Notes: generated from the letters alone by a model not told the origin. A DNA stretch of 64,000 bases from Clostridiales bacterium (GCA_015056545.1 SVGE01000005.1:62001-126000), one strand, 5' to 3'; counted from the stretch's first letter, positions 8,570-18,676 are shown. A program made the numbers and translations.

Positions 8570-9103
8570 TTATATTTTTTGTATTTGAGAAAAGTCAAGT
8601 TCAACATTTGTTTCTCTACCAAACATTGCTACTGTAACTTTTACTTTTCTTTTTTCTTTATTTATGTCATTAACTGTTCCTTCAAAACCTTCGAATGGTC
8701 CATTAATAACTTGAACTTTATCATTAACTTCATATTCAACATTTATTGTTAAATCTATTAAGCCCATATTTTTCATTTCTTCATCTGTTAGTGGCACTGG
8801 TTTTGTTCCTGAACCAACAAAAGAAGTTACAGCATGTGTATTTCTAACAACATACCATGTTTCATCAGTCATAATCATTTTTATTAAAACATACCCTGGG
8901 AAAACTTTTCTTAAAGTAGATTTTGTTTTTCCACCTTTTATTTCAATTTGTTCTTCCATTGGAACAACAATATCAAAAATCATATCTTCTAATCCACGAT
9001 TTTCTATCATTTTTTCAAGATTTGTTTTAACATTATTTTCATAACCAGAATATGTATGTATTACATACCATCTTGGTTCTAAATTTTGATTATCTTGAGG
9101 CAT
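8570..9103 (-). CDS. nusG: transcription termination/antitermination factor NusG
   Basis: 177 residues. The NGN domain (WYVIHTYSGYENNV at 12-25, FPGYVLIKM) is followed by a C-terminal KOW domain with VNGPFEGFEGTV. It binds RNA polymerase and modulates pausing, and couples transcription to translation. The order secE-nusG-rplK is the standard one. Confidence 0.96.
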   Translation of the reverse strand: MPQDNQNLEPRWYVIHTYSGYENNVKTNLEKMIENRGLEDMIFDIVVPMEEQIEIKGGKTKSTLRKVFPGYVLIKMIMTDETWYVVRNTHAVTSFVGSGTKPVPLTDEEMKNMGLIDLTINVEYEVNDKVQVINGPFEGFEGTVNDINKEKRKVKVTVAMFGRETNVELDFSQIQKI

Positions 9104-9130
9104 TTTCTTTCCCCCTATACTTTTATTATA

Positions 9131-9553
9131 TTATTGTGCACTAGCACCTGTAGTATCATCAGTAGTTGCTTGTGTATTGCTTCCATTTAAAGCACTTTCA
9201 ATACTAGCTTTTAATGTTGCTGAATCAATCATTCCATAAGCAGCTTGTATATATAATGAATTAAATGTTGTTTCATCTATTTTACCTTGCTCATGTAATT
9301 CAACTAATCTTTCTAATTCTTTAGATAAATTTTTAGTTTCTGAAATTTGTCCACCTGTTACTTTATCAACAACAAAATTATTAGCAGTTATAAATATTTC
9401 ATCTAATGCAATAACTGTAACTGCTACTAATAATACTATAAATATTACTGCAAATGTATTTTTTATTGTTTGTTTTTTAGTTGGCCATATTACTTTTGCT
9501 AATTCTTTTTTCATATCTTTAAAAAAGTGTTTTTTAACTTTTTCTTCTGCCAT
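9131..9553 (-). CDS. secE: preprotein translocase subunit SecE with C-terminal extension
   Basis: 140 residues. The first ~72 are a normal Gram-positive SecE: KKHFFKDMKKELAKVIWPTKKQ followed by one membrane helix. A further ~65 residues follow, with LERLVELHEQGKIDETTFNSLY, which resembles a SHOCT-type short helical motif, and then a Ser/Thr/Gln tail. Single-span SecE proteins here are usually about 60-80 residues. With the usual topology the tail would be outside the cell. Location before nusG confirms the identity. Confidence 0.92.
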   Translation of the reverse strand: MAEEKVKKHFFKDMKKELAKVIWPTKKQTIKNTFAVIFIVLLVAVTVIALDEIFITANNFVVDKVTGGQISETKNLSKELERLVELHEQGKIDETTFNSLYIQAAYGMIDSATLKASIESALNGSNTQATTDDTTGASAQ

Positions 9554-9581
9554 TATAATTACCTCCTTAAGAGTTTACTTC

Positions 9582-9731
9582 CTATTTTGTTTCTTTATGA
9601 GTAGTATGTTTTTTGCAGAACTTGCAATATTTACTCATTTCGATTCTATCAGGAGTATTCTTTTTATTCTTTTTACTATCATAATTTCTATTTTTACATT
9701 CTGTGCATTCTAATGTAATTTTATCTCTCAC
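9582..9731 (-). CDS. rpmG: 50S ribosomal protein L33
   Basis: 49 residues from a GTG start with GGAGG eight bases upstream; it begins [12 protein letters not shown]. Two zinc-binding pairs, CTEC (9-12) and CKFC (36-39), show the zinc-dependent form. [14 protein letters not shown] is diagnostic. First gene of the rpmG-secE-nusG operon. Confidence 0.93.
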   Translation of the reverse strand: MRDKITLECTECKNRNYDSKKNKKNTPDRIEMSKYCKFCKKHTTHKETK

Positions 9732-9816
9732 TTTTGACACCTCCAACTAAACTTTGTTTATATTATATCTATTTTTCTTCAAAAAAAAAATAGACACCGA
9801 ATATATATGCTATAAT

Positions 9817-9845
9817 AATTTAACATATTTTTTCGTTATTGTCAA
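9817..9845 (-). promoter_or_regulatory. candidate promoter of the rpmG-secE-nusG operon
   Basis: On the minus strand TTGACA (9840-9845) is followed after 17 bases by TAAATT (9817-9822). The -10 is imperfect. The remaining ~180 bases to the plus-strand gene at 10030 are AT-rich with no other gene seen. Confidence 0.45.
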
Positions 9846-10029
9846 CCAATTTTAGTATACTTTTTGCTAGTTTTTTCATTTTTATTTATATTTTTCTTTT
9901 ATTTTTAATTTTTAGATTAAATAATAAAATAAATTATACTATAAAATATATCTATTTCTTCTATTATTTCCATTGATTTTATATCTATTTTTTAGTATTA
10001 TATATATGTAAATACTACGGAGGTGTACA

Positions 10030-10767
10030 ATGCAAAAAATTTTAGGAAAAATGAGAAAAGCAATTCAAGATTACAATATGATTCAGGAAAATGACAAAAT
10101 AGCAATTGGTCTTTCTGGTGGAAAAGATAGCATGGCCCTACTTTATTGTTTAGCTAGACTTCAAAAATTTTCAGATATCAAATTTGATATTGTTGCAATT
10201 ACAATTCATCCAGGAATGACTGAATTTGATACAAGTTATTTAGAAAAAACATGTGAAGAGCTTGGGGTTAAATATGTTATATATAAATCAGATATAAAAG
10301 AAATAGTTTTTGATATTAGAAATGAAAAAAATCCATGTTCTTTATGTGCTAATTTGCGTAGAGGTATGCTTACAAGTGTTGCAATTGAAAATGGCTGTAA
10401 CAAAATTGCTTTAGGCCATCATTATGATGATGTTATTGAAACATTCTTTTTATCATTATTATATGAAGGACATATACATACATTTTCACCAGTAACATAT
10501 TTAAGTAGAAATAATATATATACAATTCGTCCATTCATATATGTTGAAGAAAAGAATATTATTAAATGGGTAAAAAAAGATAATATACAAATTATGAATA
10601 AATGTTGCAAAATAGATGGACATACTAAACGTGAATATATGAAAGACTTAGTAAAAAAATTAGTTTTAGATATTCCACATGTTAGAGCAAACATCTTTGG
10701 TGCTATAAAACGCTCTAATATTAGAGGTTGGAATATTGAAGGAGGTACAAATGAAAAAAAAGATTAG
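10030..10767 (+). CDS. TtcA-like tRNA thiolation ATPase
   Basis: 245 residues of the PP-loop ATPase family. SGGKDS (29-34) is the PP-loop, CSLC (103-106) supplies two Cys, and Cys192/Cys193 could provide the third iron-sulfur ligand seen in TtcA. TtcA makes 2-thiocytidine at position 32 of some tRNAs through a [4Fe-4S] cluster. Its length and CxxC fit TtcA rather than TilS. The last 17 bases overlap the next gene. Confidence 0.8.
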   Translation: MQKILGKMRKAIQDYNMIQENDKIAIGLSGGKDSMALLYCLARLQKFSDIKFDIVAITIHPGMTEFDTSYLEKTCEELGVKYVIYKSDIKEIVFDIRNEKNPCSLCANLRRGMLTSVAIENGCNKIALGHHYDDVIETFFLSLLYEGHIHTFSPVTYLSRNNIYTIRPFIYVEEKNIIKWVKKDNIQIMNKCCKIDGHTKREYMKDLVKKLVLDIPHVRANIFGAIKRSNIRGWNIEGGTNEKKD

Positions 10768-13072
10768 TATACTGACAATAATTTTGTGTTTTGCTATACA
10801 TATATATTGTTTTGCATATTATGAAAAGATAGATAAGCAAACTATAACTAGTGGAGCAATATTAAATAATATAACTAGATTTACTTCAGATGGATGGACA
10901 TATATTAATATGTTAGAAGTTGATATGACAAATGATAATATTAAATTAGATGTTATTTATTCTGAAAATGGTATTACTAGTTTATCTAATATAAAAAATA
11001 TGGCTAAATCATCAAATGTGGTTGCAGGTATAAATGCAGATTATTTTGCAAAAAGAACAGATTTAACAAATAGAGGTCAAGCCATCGGCTTTACCGCTTC
11101 TGATGGTAAAATATTAACATCAGGTAGTGATGAAAATCATAAGAAAGATGAATTTGCTACATATATTTTAAATAAAGATAATGAAATTATTTATTCATAT
11201 TTAAAAGACACAATTACTCTACATTCACCTTCAACTAATCAGTCTATATATGTTGCTGATATAAATAAATTCTTACCTTTAGAAGCTCCATGCTGTATCT
11301 TTACTCCTGCTATGAAAACATCAATTGGTAATTCAAAAGGAGACCATATGATAGAACTTGTTGTAAAAAATAATAAAGTAGTAGAAATTAGAGAAAATAA
11401 AGAAGGAATAGAAATACCTGAAAATGGCTATATTGTTTCTGCATATGGAGATAAATATGGTAAGTTTCTTTTAGATAATTTTAAAGTAGGTTCTAAAATA
11501 GAATATACTATAGATATAGATGTTGATATAGATAAAATTAAAACTGCTGTTAGTGGTGGTAGTATTTTAGTTAGTAATGGTGTAGTATCACCAAAGTTAT
11601 CTCATACTATATATGGAAAGCATGAATTTACTGTGATTGGTTCTTCTAAAGATAGTTCTAAATCATATTTATTAACAATAACTAGAAAAGATGGTTCTAA
11701 AACAGACGGAATAACTCAAACTGAGCTAGCTAATATATGTCAAGAATTAGGAATGTATAATGCTTTATGTCTAGATGGTGGTGGTTCTACTACAATGGTA
11801 GCTAGAGAGCAAGGCAATCAAAACATTACAAGTATTAATATAAAAGATGGTAATTATTTAAGACCTGTTATTAACGGCATTGGAATATACACAACAGAAG
11901 AAGTAGGGAAATTAAACTCAATTTATTTTAAATTAGATAATGAAAATATATTTGTAAATAATTCAACAGGATTTAAAATTATGGGTTATGATGCAAACTT
12001 AAACCCAATTGAAATGAATACAGATGATATCAAATTTAGTTTTAGTAATAATAATGTTAAATATTCAAATGGTAAAATTTTAGGATTAAAAGAAGGTAAA
12101 ACAACTATTACAATTGAATATAAAAAAGTTAAAACAACTCAAGATATAAATATTTTAGGTGATATATATAGATTAGAAATATCTCCTAAAAAAGTAAGTA
12201 TGGCTGAAAATAAAACTCAATTTTTCACATTAATTGGCTATGATAAAGATGGAAAATTTGCTCCTGTAGATAATAGTTTAGTAAAATGGTCAGTAAATGG
12301 AAATGGCTCTATTTCTACTAAAGGTCTTTATTCTGCAAAAGAAAAAGGAATTACATTTGTATGTGCTTCAATTAATAATGTAAAAACATATGCTAAATTA
12401 GCTGTTGGTGATGTTACTTCATATTCATATATTCCAGAAGATGTATATAGACAAGATGAATTAAATTATACAAACGAAAATGCTAAATTTAAAATAGGAA
12501 TAATTGAAGAAATTTATACACCTTCAACATTATTTGATTCAATAAAAAATAATAGAGTAATTACTGAATTAAATAATTCAGATTTAGTTGTATTAAATAA
12601 AGGAAGTAATGATAGTAATTTACTTAAACAATTTAGAACTACATATATACAAAATAGCGATTATATAAAGAAAGATATTGAGAATTGCACTATTATTACA
12701 ATAAATAGTAACACAAGTATTAGAAAAACTAATTTTAATCAATGGGAAAAGCTTTTTAAAGATATAACTAATACTAAACAAAATGTTTTTATTGTTCTTA
12801 ATTCTAATTTAGATGACTTTACAGATGCAGATGAAAAACAATTATTATTAGATACAATAGCTACTCAAAAAACAAAAACAGGATATAATTATTTTATTAT
12901 AAATAAAGGGATTACAAATAACTGTATAACATATAATGGAATTAAAATTTTAACAATTGGAAATTCAGTAATTTCTAGAACAGATATAAATGATAATTTA
13001 GATAATTATTGCTATATTCAAATATATGTTGATGGAAATGAAGTTTCTTATGAAATAAAAAATATTTTTTAA
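10751..13072 (+). CDS. secreted phosphodiester glycosidase (NAGPA/DUF2233) with Ig-like domain
   Basis: About 773 residues from ATG 10751, which has GGAGG seven bases upstream; the frame opens earlier only at a TTG. A signal peptide (KKKISILTIILCFAIHIYCFA) is followed by a NAGPA-type domain (about 60-380) with GINADYF and CLDGGGSTTMV. Then comes a region like bacterial Ig-like BIG2 (about 385-540), and a C-terminal domain of unknown type with phosphatase-like VIVLNSNLDD stretches. NAGPA-type enzymes cleave phosphodiester-linked sugars, so a role on surface polymers is inferred. Confidence 0.75.
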   Translation: MKKKISILTIILCFAIHIYCFAYYEKIDKQTITSGAILNNITRFTSDGWTYINMLEVDMTNDNIKLDVIYSENGITSLSNIKNMAKSSNVVAGINADYFAKRTDLTNRGQAIGFTASDGKILTSGSDENHKKDEFATYILNKDNEIIYSYLKDTITLHSPSTNQSIYVADINKFLPLEAPCCIFTPAMKTSIGNSKGDHMIELVVKNNKVVEIRENKEGIEIPENGYIVSAYGDKYGKFLLDNFKVGSKIEYTIDIDVDIDKIKTAVSGGSILVSNGVVSPKLSHTIYGKHEFTVIGSSKDSSKSYLLTITRKDGSKTDGITQTELANICQELGMYNALCLDGGGSTTMVAREQGNQNITSINIKDGNYLRPVINGIGIYTTEEVGKLNSIYFKLDNENIFVNNSTGFKIMGYDANLNPIEMNTDDIKFSFSNNNVKYSNGKILGLKEGKTTITIEYKKVKTTQDINILGDIYRLEISPKKVSMAENKTQFFTLIGYDKDGKFAPVDNSLVKWSVNGNGSISTKGLYSAKEKGITFVCASINNVKTYAKLAVGDVTSYSYIPEDVYRQDELNYTNENAKFKIGIIEEIYTPSTLFDSIKNNRVITELNNSDLVVLNKGSNDSNLLKQFRTTYIQNSDYIKKDIENCTIITINSNTSIRKTNFNQWEKLFKDITNTKQNVFIVLNSNLDDFTDADEKQLLLDTIATQKTKTGYNYFIINKGITNNCITYNGIKILTIGNSVISRTDINDNLDNYCYIQIYVDGNEVSYEIKNIF

Positions 13073-13086
13073 AATAAATTAGCATC

Positions 13087-13128
13087 TAAAAAAGTAAAGA
13101 GAATTAATATAAACTCTTTACTTTTTTA
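13087..13128. terminator. bidirectional terminator
   Basis: AAAAAAGTAAAGAG pairs with CTCTTTACTTTTTT around a 12-base loop just after the glycosidase stop. The end of the small minus-strand frame at 13104 runs through this stem. Confidence 0.8.
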
Positions 13129-13289
13129 CTTATTATAATATTATTCATTTTTTTAATATCTTGTATTTTACCATTTCCAATAATTTGTACCTTTTTTTCT
13201 TTAACCATTTTACCTAATATAGCTTCAACAGTTGTAGGACTTACATCTGGAAGAATTCTACATATTTCACTTTTAGGAATCTGTATCAA
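13104..13289 (-). pseudogene. remnant of a Fic-type C-terminal winged helix
   Basis: 61 codons from a TTG with no ribosome binding site. The sequence SEICRILPDVSPTTVEAILGKMVKEKKVQIIGNGK closely resembles the winged-helix tail of Fic/DUF4172-type proteins, normally preceded by a catalytic HPFxxGNGR domain that is not present. The reading frame ends inside a terminator stem. I take it as a decayed gene end; a free-standing small DNA-binding protein is less likely. Confidence 0.45.
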
Positions 13290-13394
13290 ACTATTAAAAA
13301 ATATTCTAATAAATATTGTTAAAATGCAATTTATTATAAAATATAAAAAGAATGTATTAAATCATATAAAATCTATTCATTCTTCTTTTATTTT

Positions 13395-13889
13395 CTATTT
13401 TCTTGTATATTCAATGTAATCAAATTTAATATTTTTTTCTTTTTTCTCATCTAATACTTTAGTTTCCCATTCATTTTCATCTATTTGAGGAAAAAATGCA
13501 TCTGCATTTATATCTTCTGCTTGTATTTCAGTTATATACATTTTATCAGCATAATCAATAAATAAATTATACATTGATTCACCACCAATAATATATACAT
13601 CCTTTTTTTCACTTAATTCTCTACATTTTTTTATTAATGTTAATACATTATCTACTGCTAAAATTTCAGTACCTATTGGTTTATTAAACTTTTTAGTTTT
13701 AGATAAAACAATATGTTTTCTATTAGGAAGAATATCTGGAAGTGCATTAAATGTATTTCTACCCATTACAACTACATTTCCTTCTGTTTTTTCTTCATAT
13801 TTTTTATTACTATATTCTAAATTCCAAATTAATTCATTTTCTTTTCCTATTTCATTATGTTTGCCTTTTGACGCTAATAATATTATCAT
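13395..13889 (-). CDS. folA: dihydrofolate reductase
   Basis: 164 residues. Reduces dihydrofolate with NADPH for thymidylate and purine synthesis. IILLASKGKHNEIGKENELIWNL, VVMGRNTFNALP, HIVLSK and YIIGGESMYNLF match the family; the usual catalytic acidic residue region is at E20-L21. The SD is GGTGGAAG. No thymidylate synthase is visible nearby. Confidence 0.93.
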   Translation of the reverse strand: MIILLASKGKHNEIGKENELIWNLEYSNKKYEEKTEGNVVVMGRNTFNALPDILPNRKHIVLSKTKKFNKPIGTEILAVDNVLTLIKKCRELSEKKDVYIIGGESMYNLFIDYADKMYITEIQAEDINADAFFPQIDENEWETKVLDEKKEKNIKFDYIEYTRK

Positions 13890-13954
13890 TTCACTTCCAC
13901 CTCACTATAATATATTAGAATTATATATTATACTTTTTTTAATTTCAATACTTT

Positions 13955-15169
13955 TTATTCTTTTCCTATAAGTTTAGTAATATCTGTTTCCAAAAGAGAA
14001 GCTCTTTTTATAATATTATTTCCAAATTTACTTCTTGTATTATCTAATACTTTATCCATTTTCTTCCTTTTTTCATTTTCTTGCATATTACTAAATAAAT
14101 TAATTTGTTCATTTTCTTTTTTAGTTAATTTATCTAACCTAACACCAAAACTTCTAAGTTTTTGTCCTTTCCAGATTTCATTAAATAACTCTACTGCTAT
14201 TATATATATTTCTTTAGTTATATCTGTTGGAATAGATAATTTTCTTTGATGAGAAATCGTTTCAAAATTATTTGTTTTAATACTAACACTTATACATTGA
14301 GTATACATACCTTCTTTTCTAAGTCTTCTACAAACATATTCACAAAGAGATAAAATATTTTTATGTGCAATATCTTTATTATCTATATCTGTAACAGTTG
14401 TAATTGAATTTCCTATACCTTTATATTCTCTTTCCTCTCCATTTATTTCAGTATCATCTATTCCATTTGCATATTCCCACATTTGAATACCAAATTTTTT
14501 GAATGTATTTATTAAAATTTGTTTATCAAAAGTTGCTAACTCCCCTATTTTATATATACCTAAACTATGTAGCTTTCCTACACTATGTCTACCTACCATA
14601 AATAATTCATTAACTGGCAAATTCCACATTTTTTCTTTTATTTCATTTGAATATATAGTATTTATTTTATTTGGTTTCTCAAGTTCAGATGCCATTTTTG
14701 CAAGTAATCTATTATTTCCTATACCAATATTTACTGTAAAACCTAATTCATTATATATTCTATTTTGAATTAATTTTGCTGTATCTAATGGATTACCATA
14801 TAATTTTTGCATATATGTATAATCTAAAAAACATTCGTCAATACTATATCTTTCAATTTTATCTGAATATTCAGAAAGTATTTTATACATATTATCTGAA
14901 TATTTTTTATATACTTTATAATCTGGTTTAAAAAATTGAATATTTTTGCATTTTCTTTTTGCATCACCAATAGTTTCTGCTGTTTTTACACCACACTTTT
15001 TAGCAAGTTCTGATTTAGCAAGTATTATTCCACTTCTTTGAGCTTTATCTCCTGCAATAGCACTAGCAATATTTCGTATATCTATATCACAACCATTTTC
15101 AAGCATATCACATGCTGTCCAAGATAAAAAAGCATTATTTGCATCAATATGAAATATTATTCTTTCCAC
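13955..15169 (-). CDS. dinB: DNA polymerase IV (Y-family, DinB)
   Basis: About 404 residues. An error-prone translesion polymerase. IIFHIDANNAFLSW contains the first catalytic Asp, and YSIDECFLDYT the SIDE motif with the second Asp/Glu pair. The helix-hairpin-helix and little-finger regions follow. I prefer the GTG at 15169, eight bases after GGAGATGG, over the ATG at 15187 that lacks a site. NLFS near the C-terminus could be part of a beta-clamp peptide (QINLFS). Confidence 0.92.
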   Translation of the reverse strand: MERIIFHIDANNAFLSWTACDMLENGCDIDIRNIASAIAGDKAQRSGIILAKSELAKKCGVKTAETIGDAKRKCKNIQFFKPDYKVYKKYSDNMYKILSEYSDKIERYSIDECFLDYTYMQKLYGNPLDTAKLIQNRIYNELGFTVNIGIGNNRLLAKMASELEKPNKINTIYSNEIKEKMWNLPVNELFMVGRHSVGKLHSLGIYKIGELATFDKQILINTFKKFGIQMWEYANGIDDTEINGEEREYKGIGNSITTVTDIDNKDIAHKNILSLCEYVCRRLRKEGMYTQCISVSIKTNNFETISHQRKLSIPTDITKEIYIIAVELFNEIWKGQKLRSFGVRLDKLTKKENEQINLFSNMQENEKRKKMDKVLDNTRSKFGNNIIKRASLLETDITKLIGKE

Positions 15170-15254
15170 AAAACCATCTCCAAACATTTGTTTGTATTAT
15201 TTTATCATATGATACTTTTAATTGCAATATTTTTTATATTATTTAACTATATAT

Positions 15255-15286
15255 AAAAAGAAATGAATTTTTGTTCATTTCTTTTT
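15255..15286 (-). terminator. terminator after the metallophosphatase gene
   Basis: AAAAAGAAATGAA pairs with TTCATTTCTTTTT around a short loop. It separates this gene from dinB. Confidence 0.75.
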
Positions 15287-15314
15287 ACTCTTATAATTTT
15301 AATATACAAATAAA

Positions 15315-15851
15315 TTATATTTGCATCTGCTCTATAATATTACCATCTAAATCTTTTAATATTATATTATTATCTTCAATTATTATATATCCTCTTTCAG
15401 TATTATTTTTAGGTAAAGATATTGAACCTGGACTACCTATAATTTTATCATTTTGTTTTTCAAGAAAACTTAAGTGAAAATGGCCATATAATAAAATATC
15501 TCCACAATTATCTGGCATATTATCTTTATTAAACTTATGTCCATGTGTTAATGTAATTATTTTCCCATTACTTTCGATATTTAATATATCTTTAAATTCC
15601 ATTTCAGAAATCATTTCATCAACTTGTGCATCACAATTTCCTCTTATTGCTATTATTTTATCTTTCATACTTCTTACCATTTCAGATACCTTCATGGGGT
15701 CATATTCTTCTGTTAAAGGATTTCTTGGACCATGATAATAGAAATCTCCTAATATTATTAATTTATCACAATTTTCTTTTTCAAATTGCTCAATAGCTTT
15801 TTTAAAATAATATACTGAACCATGTATATCTGATATTACAAAATATTTCAT
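15315..15851 (-). CDS. YfcE/MJ0936-type metallophosphodiesterase
   Basis: About 178 residues. The calcineurin-like motifs are in order: SDIHG (7-11), GDFYYHG, GNCD, THGH and GHFH, giving a two-metal centre. Family members cleave small phosphodiesters in vitro; the real substrate is unknown. ATG 15851 has AAAGGTGG before it, so the 16 codons upstream are not used. Confidence 0.88.
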   Translation of the reverse strand: MKYFVISDIHGSVYYFKKAIEQFEKENCDKLIILGDFYYHGPRNPLTEEYDPMKVSEMVRSMKDKIIAIRGNCDAQVDEMISEMEFKDILNIESNGKIITLTHGHKFNKDNMPDNCGDILLYGHFHLSFLEKQNDKIIGSPGSISLPKNNTERGYIIIEDNNIILKDLDGNIIEQMQI

Positions 15852-15946
15852 AACATTCACCACCTTTAAAATAATACTATAAATTATAGTTATGTTCAAG
15901 TTTTAAAAAAATATTTTATAATAAGAGATTTATCTGTAAATATAAA

Positions 15947-15977
15947 ACACTTGCTATTATTTCTAATAACAAGTGTA
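15947..15977 (-). terminator. isolated hairpin with terminator shape
   Basis: ACACTTG pairs with CAAGTGT, with extra pairing inside, followed on the minus strand by TTTTATATTT. No gene precedes it within 100 bases; see the finding on a possible small RNA. Confidence 0.5.
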
Positions 15978-16089
15978 AAAAAAGCAGGAATAAGTTTAGT
16001 AATTAATACTAACTTAATTTACAGTTATATTCTACAACTAAAACTGTAATTTTGCAATAGCTTTTTATAATTTTTTTAATTTTATTATA

Positions 16090-16121
16090 AAAATACTTGT
16101 TACCTAAGTAACAAGTATTTT
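16090..16121 (-). terminator. terminator after ftsZ
   Basis: AAAATACTTGTTAC pairs with GTAACAAGTATTTT around a 4-base loop and a T run follows on the minus strand. It lies 13 bases past the ftsZ stop. Confidence 0.85.
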
Positions 16122-16133
16122 GTCTTTTATATA

Positions 16134-17231
16134 TTATAATCTATTTCTTTTATTTTTTAAGAATGGTGGAATATCAACTATGTCTGATTGAGCTTCTGGT
16201 TCTTGCGCTGGTTTTTGAGTTAATTTTGATTCACCAAATCTTCCTAATACAGCATTTTGTTTTACACCATTTAATACATCTTTTTCAAAACCTGTTGCAA
16301 CTATAGTTATTACTATTTCATCACCTAATTTTTCATCTATTACTGCACCAAATATGATATTTGCTTCTGGATCAACACATTTTTGAATTAATTCAGCTGC
16401 TACATTAACTTCATATAATCCCATATCTGGTCCACCAGTGATATTTAATAATACTCCTCTTGCTCCTTCAATTGAAGTTTCTAATAATGGACTTTGAATT
16501 GCTTGTTTAGCAGCGTCTTCTGCTCTGTTTTCACCACTAGCTCTACCAATACCCATATGAGCCATTCCTGTATCTAACATAACTGTTTTTACGTCAGCAA
16601 AGTCTAAGTTTACTAATCCAGGAATTGCTATTAAATCAGATATACCTTGTACACCTTGTTTTAATATGTCATCTGCCATTTTAAATGCATCAACTATTGA
16701 AGCTTTTCTATCAACTATATCTAATAATTTGCTATTTGGTATTACAACTAATGTATCAACATTTTGTTTTAATTCAGCTAAACCTCTTTCAGCTGATTGC
16801 ATTCTTTTATTTCCTTCAAATACAAATGGTTTAGTAACAACACCAACTGTTAAAATTCCCATTTCTTTAGCAATTTGAGCAACAACTGGTGCACCACCTG
16901 TACCTGTTCCGCCTCCCATACCAGCAGTAACAAATACCATATCTGCTCCTTTTAACATTTCAGCAATTTCTTCTCTTGATTCTTCAGCTGCTTCTGCACC
17001 AATGTCAGGGTTTGCACCTGCACCTAAACCTTTAGTAATTTTTTCTCCAATTTGCATTTTTTTTGTTGCTTTTGAAAGATTTAATGCTTGTCTATCTGTA
17101 TTTATTGATATAAATTCTACACCTTTTAATCCTTCTTCAACCATTCTGTTAACAGCGTTATTTCCACCGCCACCAACACCTATAACTTTAATATTAGCTA
17201 TTCCATTTTCATTGAATTCCATTTCACTCAT
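16134..17231 (-). CDS. ftsZ: cell division protein FtsZ
   Basis: 365 residues. Tubulin-like GTPase that forms the division ring. The GTP-binding GGGTGTG loop is at 106-112, [10 protein letters not shown] at 21-30 and the catalytic T7 loop [11 protein letters not shown] is intact. A linker follows and the C-terminal peptide [16 protein letters not shown] should bind FtsA. Last gene of the division cluster, 49 bases after ftsA, with a good GGAGG site and its own terminator. Confidence 0.97.
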   Translation of the reverse strand: MSEMEFNENGIANIKVIGVGGGGNNAVNRMVEEGLKGVEFISINTDRQALNLSKATKKMQIGEKITKGLGAGANPDIGAEAAEESREEIAEMLKGADMVFVTAGMGGGTGTGGAPVVAQIAKEMGILTVGVVTKPFVFEGNKRMQSAERGLAELKQNVDTLVVIPNSKLLDIVDRKASIVDAFKMADDILKQGVQGISDLIAIPGLVNLDFADVKTVMLDTGMAHMGIGRASGENRAEDAAKQAIQSPLLETSIEGARGVLLNITGGPDMGLYEVNVAAELIQKCVDPEANIIFGAVIDEKLGDEIVITIVATGFEKDVLNGVKQNAVLGRFGESKLTQKPAQEPEAQSDIVDIPPFLKNKRNRL

Positions 17232-17280
17232 TTTAATTCCTCCTTAAAAAACTATAATATATTTTATAACATATTTTTTA

Positions 17281-18519
17281 CTATGTATATAGAAAATCTT
17301 GAATTTTTTCAACAATTTTAGAAATAAATCCACTCTTTTCTTTTTCATCTACCTCTTTAACTGTAGATAACTTATTATTAACTCTACTATCTCCAGATAA
17401 TACATATTCTTGCATTGCATATGCTGTTGTATTAATTGGTTTTAGTTGATTAGTTTGTTTAAAATTAACTAAACTAACTGGTAGATTAAAAATTTGATTT
17501 GCCAAAATATCTATTTTAGATACAGTATTAAATCCAGAACCTATAAGTACTACTTCGCGTACATATTGTTTTGCTTCTATTTCTTCTAATTTGCTATTTA
17601 TTAATTCTAATATTTGTTCACATCTTGCTTCCATTATTTCTACAACTTCTGAACAATTAACTTTTTTAACTTTATTATCTTTATCTAAAATACTAATAGG
17701 ATAATCATTTTCAACATATTTACTCATAGCTAATGAGTATTGTCTTTTTACTTTTTCTGCTTCTTCTAAACTAGTTTCTAATACAATAGATAAATCACTT
17801 GTTAAAGTTTGCCCACCTAATTCAATATTATCTATATATATTATTCTATCATTTGTATATATAGATATATCTGTCAAATTAGCTCCTACATCTATTAATA
17901 AAACTCCTCTTTGTTTTTGTTCTGGAGTTAACACTAGATTAGCATCAGATATACATTGAAGTATTAAGCCATCTAACTTTAATCCTGCATATTGGAATAT
18001 TGACTGAATTTTTTCAACATATTCTCTTTGTGCTATAACAATTTGAGCCTTTAGAGATAATTTTGACGTTTTAGCATTTTCAAGGTTAGTAATAATATTT
18101 TTATTTTCATCATAATATTCTAATGGTACAATATCTATAACCTTTTTATCACTTGCAACTTGTGTATCTTTCATCTTATTTAGCAACTTATCTACATCGT
18201 ATTGTTGTACAAAACCAAAAGTTTGGTCAACTTCAATACTTTGTATTGTTTCGTCAATATCAATATATCTATTATTGATATTAGCATAACTAGATTTAAT
18301 TCTTATGCCATATCTTGACTCTATTTGTGTGATACTATTTTTTAATATTTCTGCAATTTTATATGGTTCTTTTATTTCACCTTTTACTACTGCATCACAC
18401 TTTTTAGTTTCAACATGGACAACCTCTAATTTATTGAATTTGTTTACTTTTGTAACTATTAGAACTACTTTATTAGTTCCAATATCTATTGTAACAATAG
18501 TTCCTCCGATTTTATCCAT
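17281..18519 (-). CDS. ftsA: cell division protein FtsA
   Basis: About 412 residues. Actin-like ATPase that tethers FtsZ to the membrane. TIDIGTNKVV begins the fold, GVLLIDVGANLTDISIY is the phosphate-2 loop and VVLIGSGF the adenosine motif. The C-terminus ends in an amphipathic helix (FISKIVEKIQDFLYT), which fits membrane attachment. I start at ATG 18519, six bases after AGGAGG, rather than at 18543. Confidence 0.93.
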   Translation of the reverse strand: MDKIGGTIVTIDIGTNKVVLIVTKVNKFNKLEVVHVETKKCDAVVKGEIKEPYKIAEILKNSITQIESRYGIRIKSSYANINNRYIDIDETIQSIEVDQTFGFVQQYDVDKLLNKMKDTQVASDKKVIDIVPLEYYDENKNIITNLENAKTSKLSLKAQIVIAQREYVEKIQSIFQYAGLKLDGLILQCISDANLVLTPEQKQRGVLLIDVGANLTDISIYTNDRIIYIDNIELGGQTLTSDLSIVLETSLEEAEKVKRQYSLAMSKYVENDYPISILDKDNKVKKVNCSEVVEIMEARCEQILELINSKLEEIEAKQYVREVVLIGSGFNTVSKIDILANQIFNLPVSLVNFKQTNQLKPINTTAYAMQEYVLSGDSRVNNKLSTVKEVDEKEKSGFISKIVEKIQDFLYT

Positions 18520-18632
18520 ATCTGCCCTCCTATTTTCTGACATAAGAATATATTATATTTCAAAAAAAGTCAATAGAATATTACAGATTTGTTACAAAAA
18601 TATTACAAAAATATTACGTTCAAAATGAAGAA

Positions 18633-18659
18633 CCCCTAAATATCAATGATATCTAGGGA
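18633..18659 (-). terminator. hairpin downstream of dtd, weak terminator
   Basis: CCCTAAATATCA pairs with TGATATCTAGGG. The tail on the minus strand (GTTCTTCATTTT) is not a clean T run, so transcription may partly continue into ftsA. Confidence 0.4.
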
Positions 18660-18676
18660 ATTCTATATCCAGGTAA

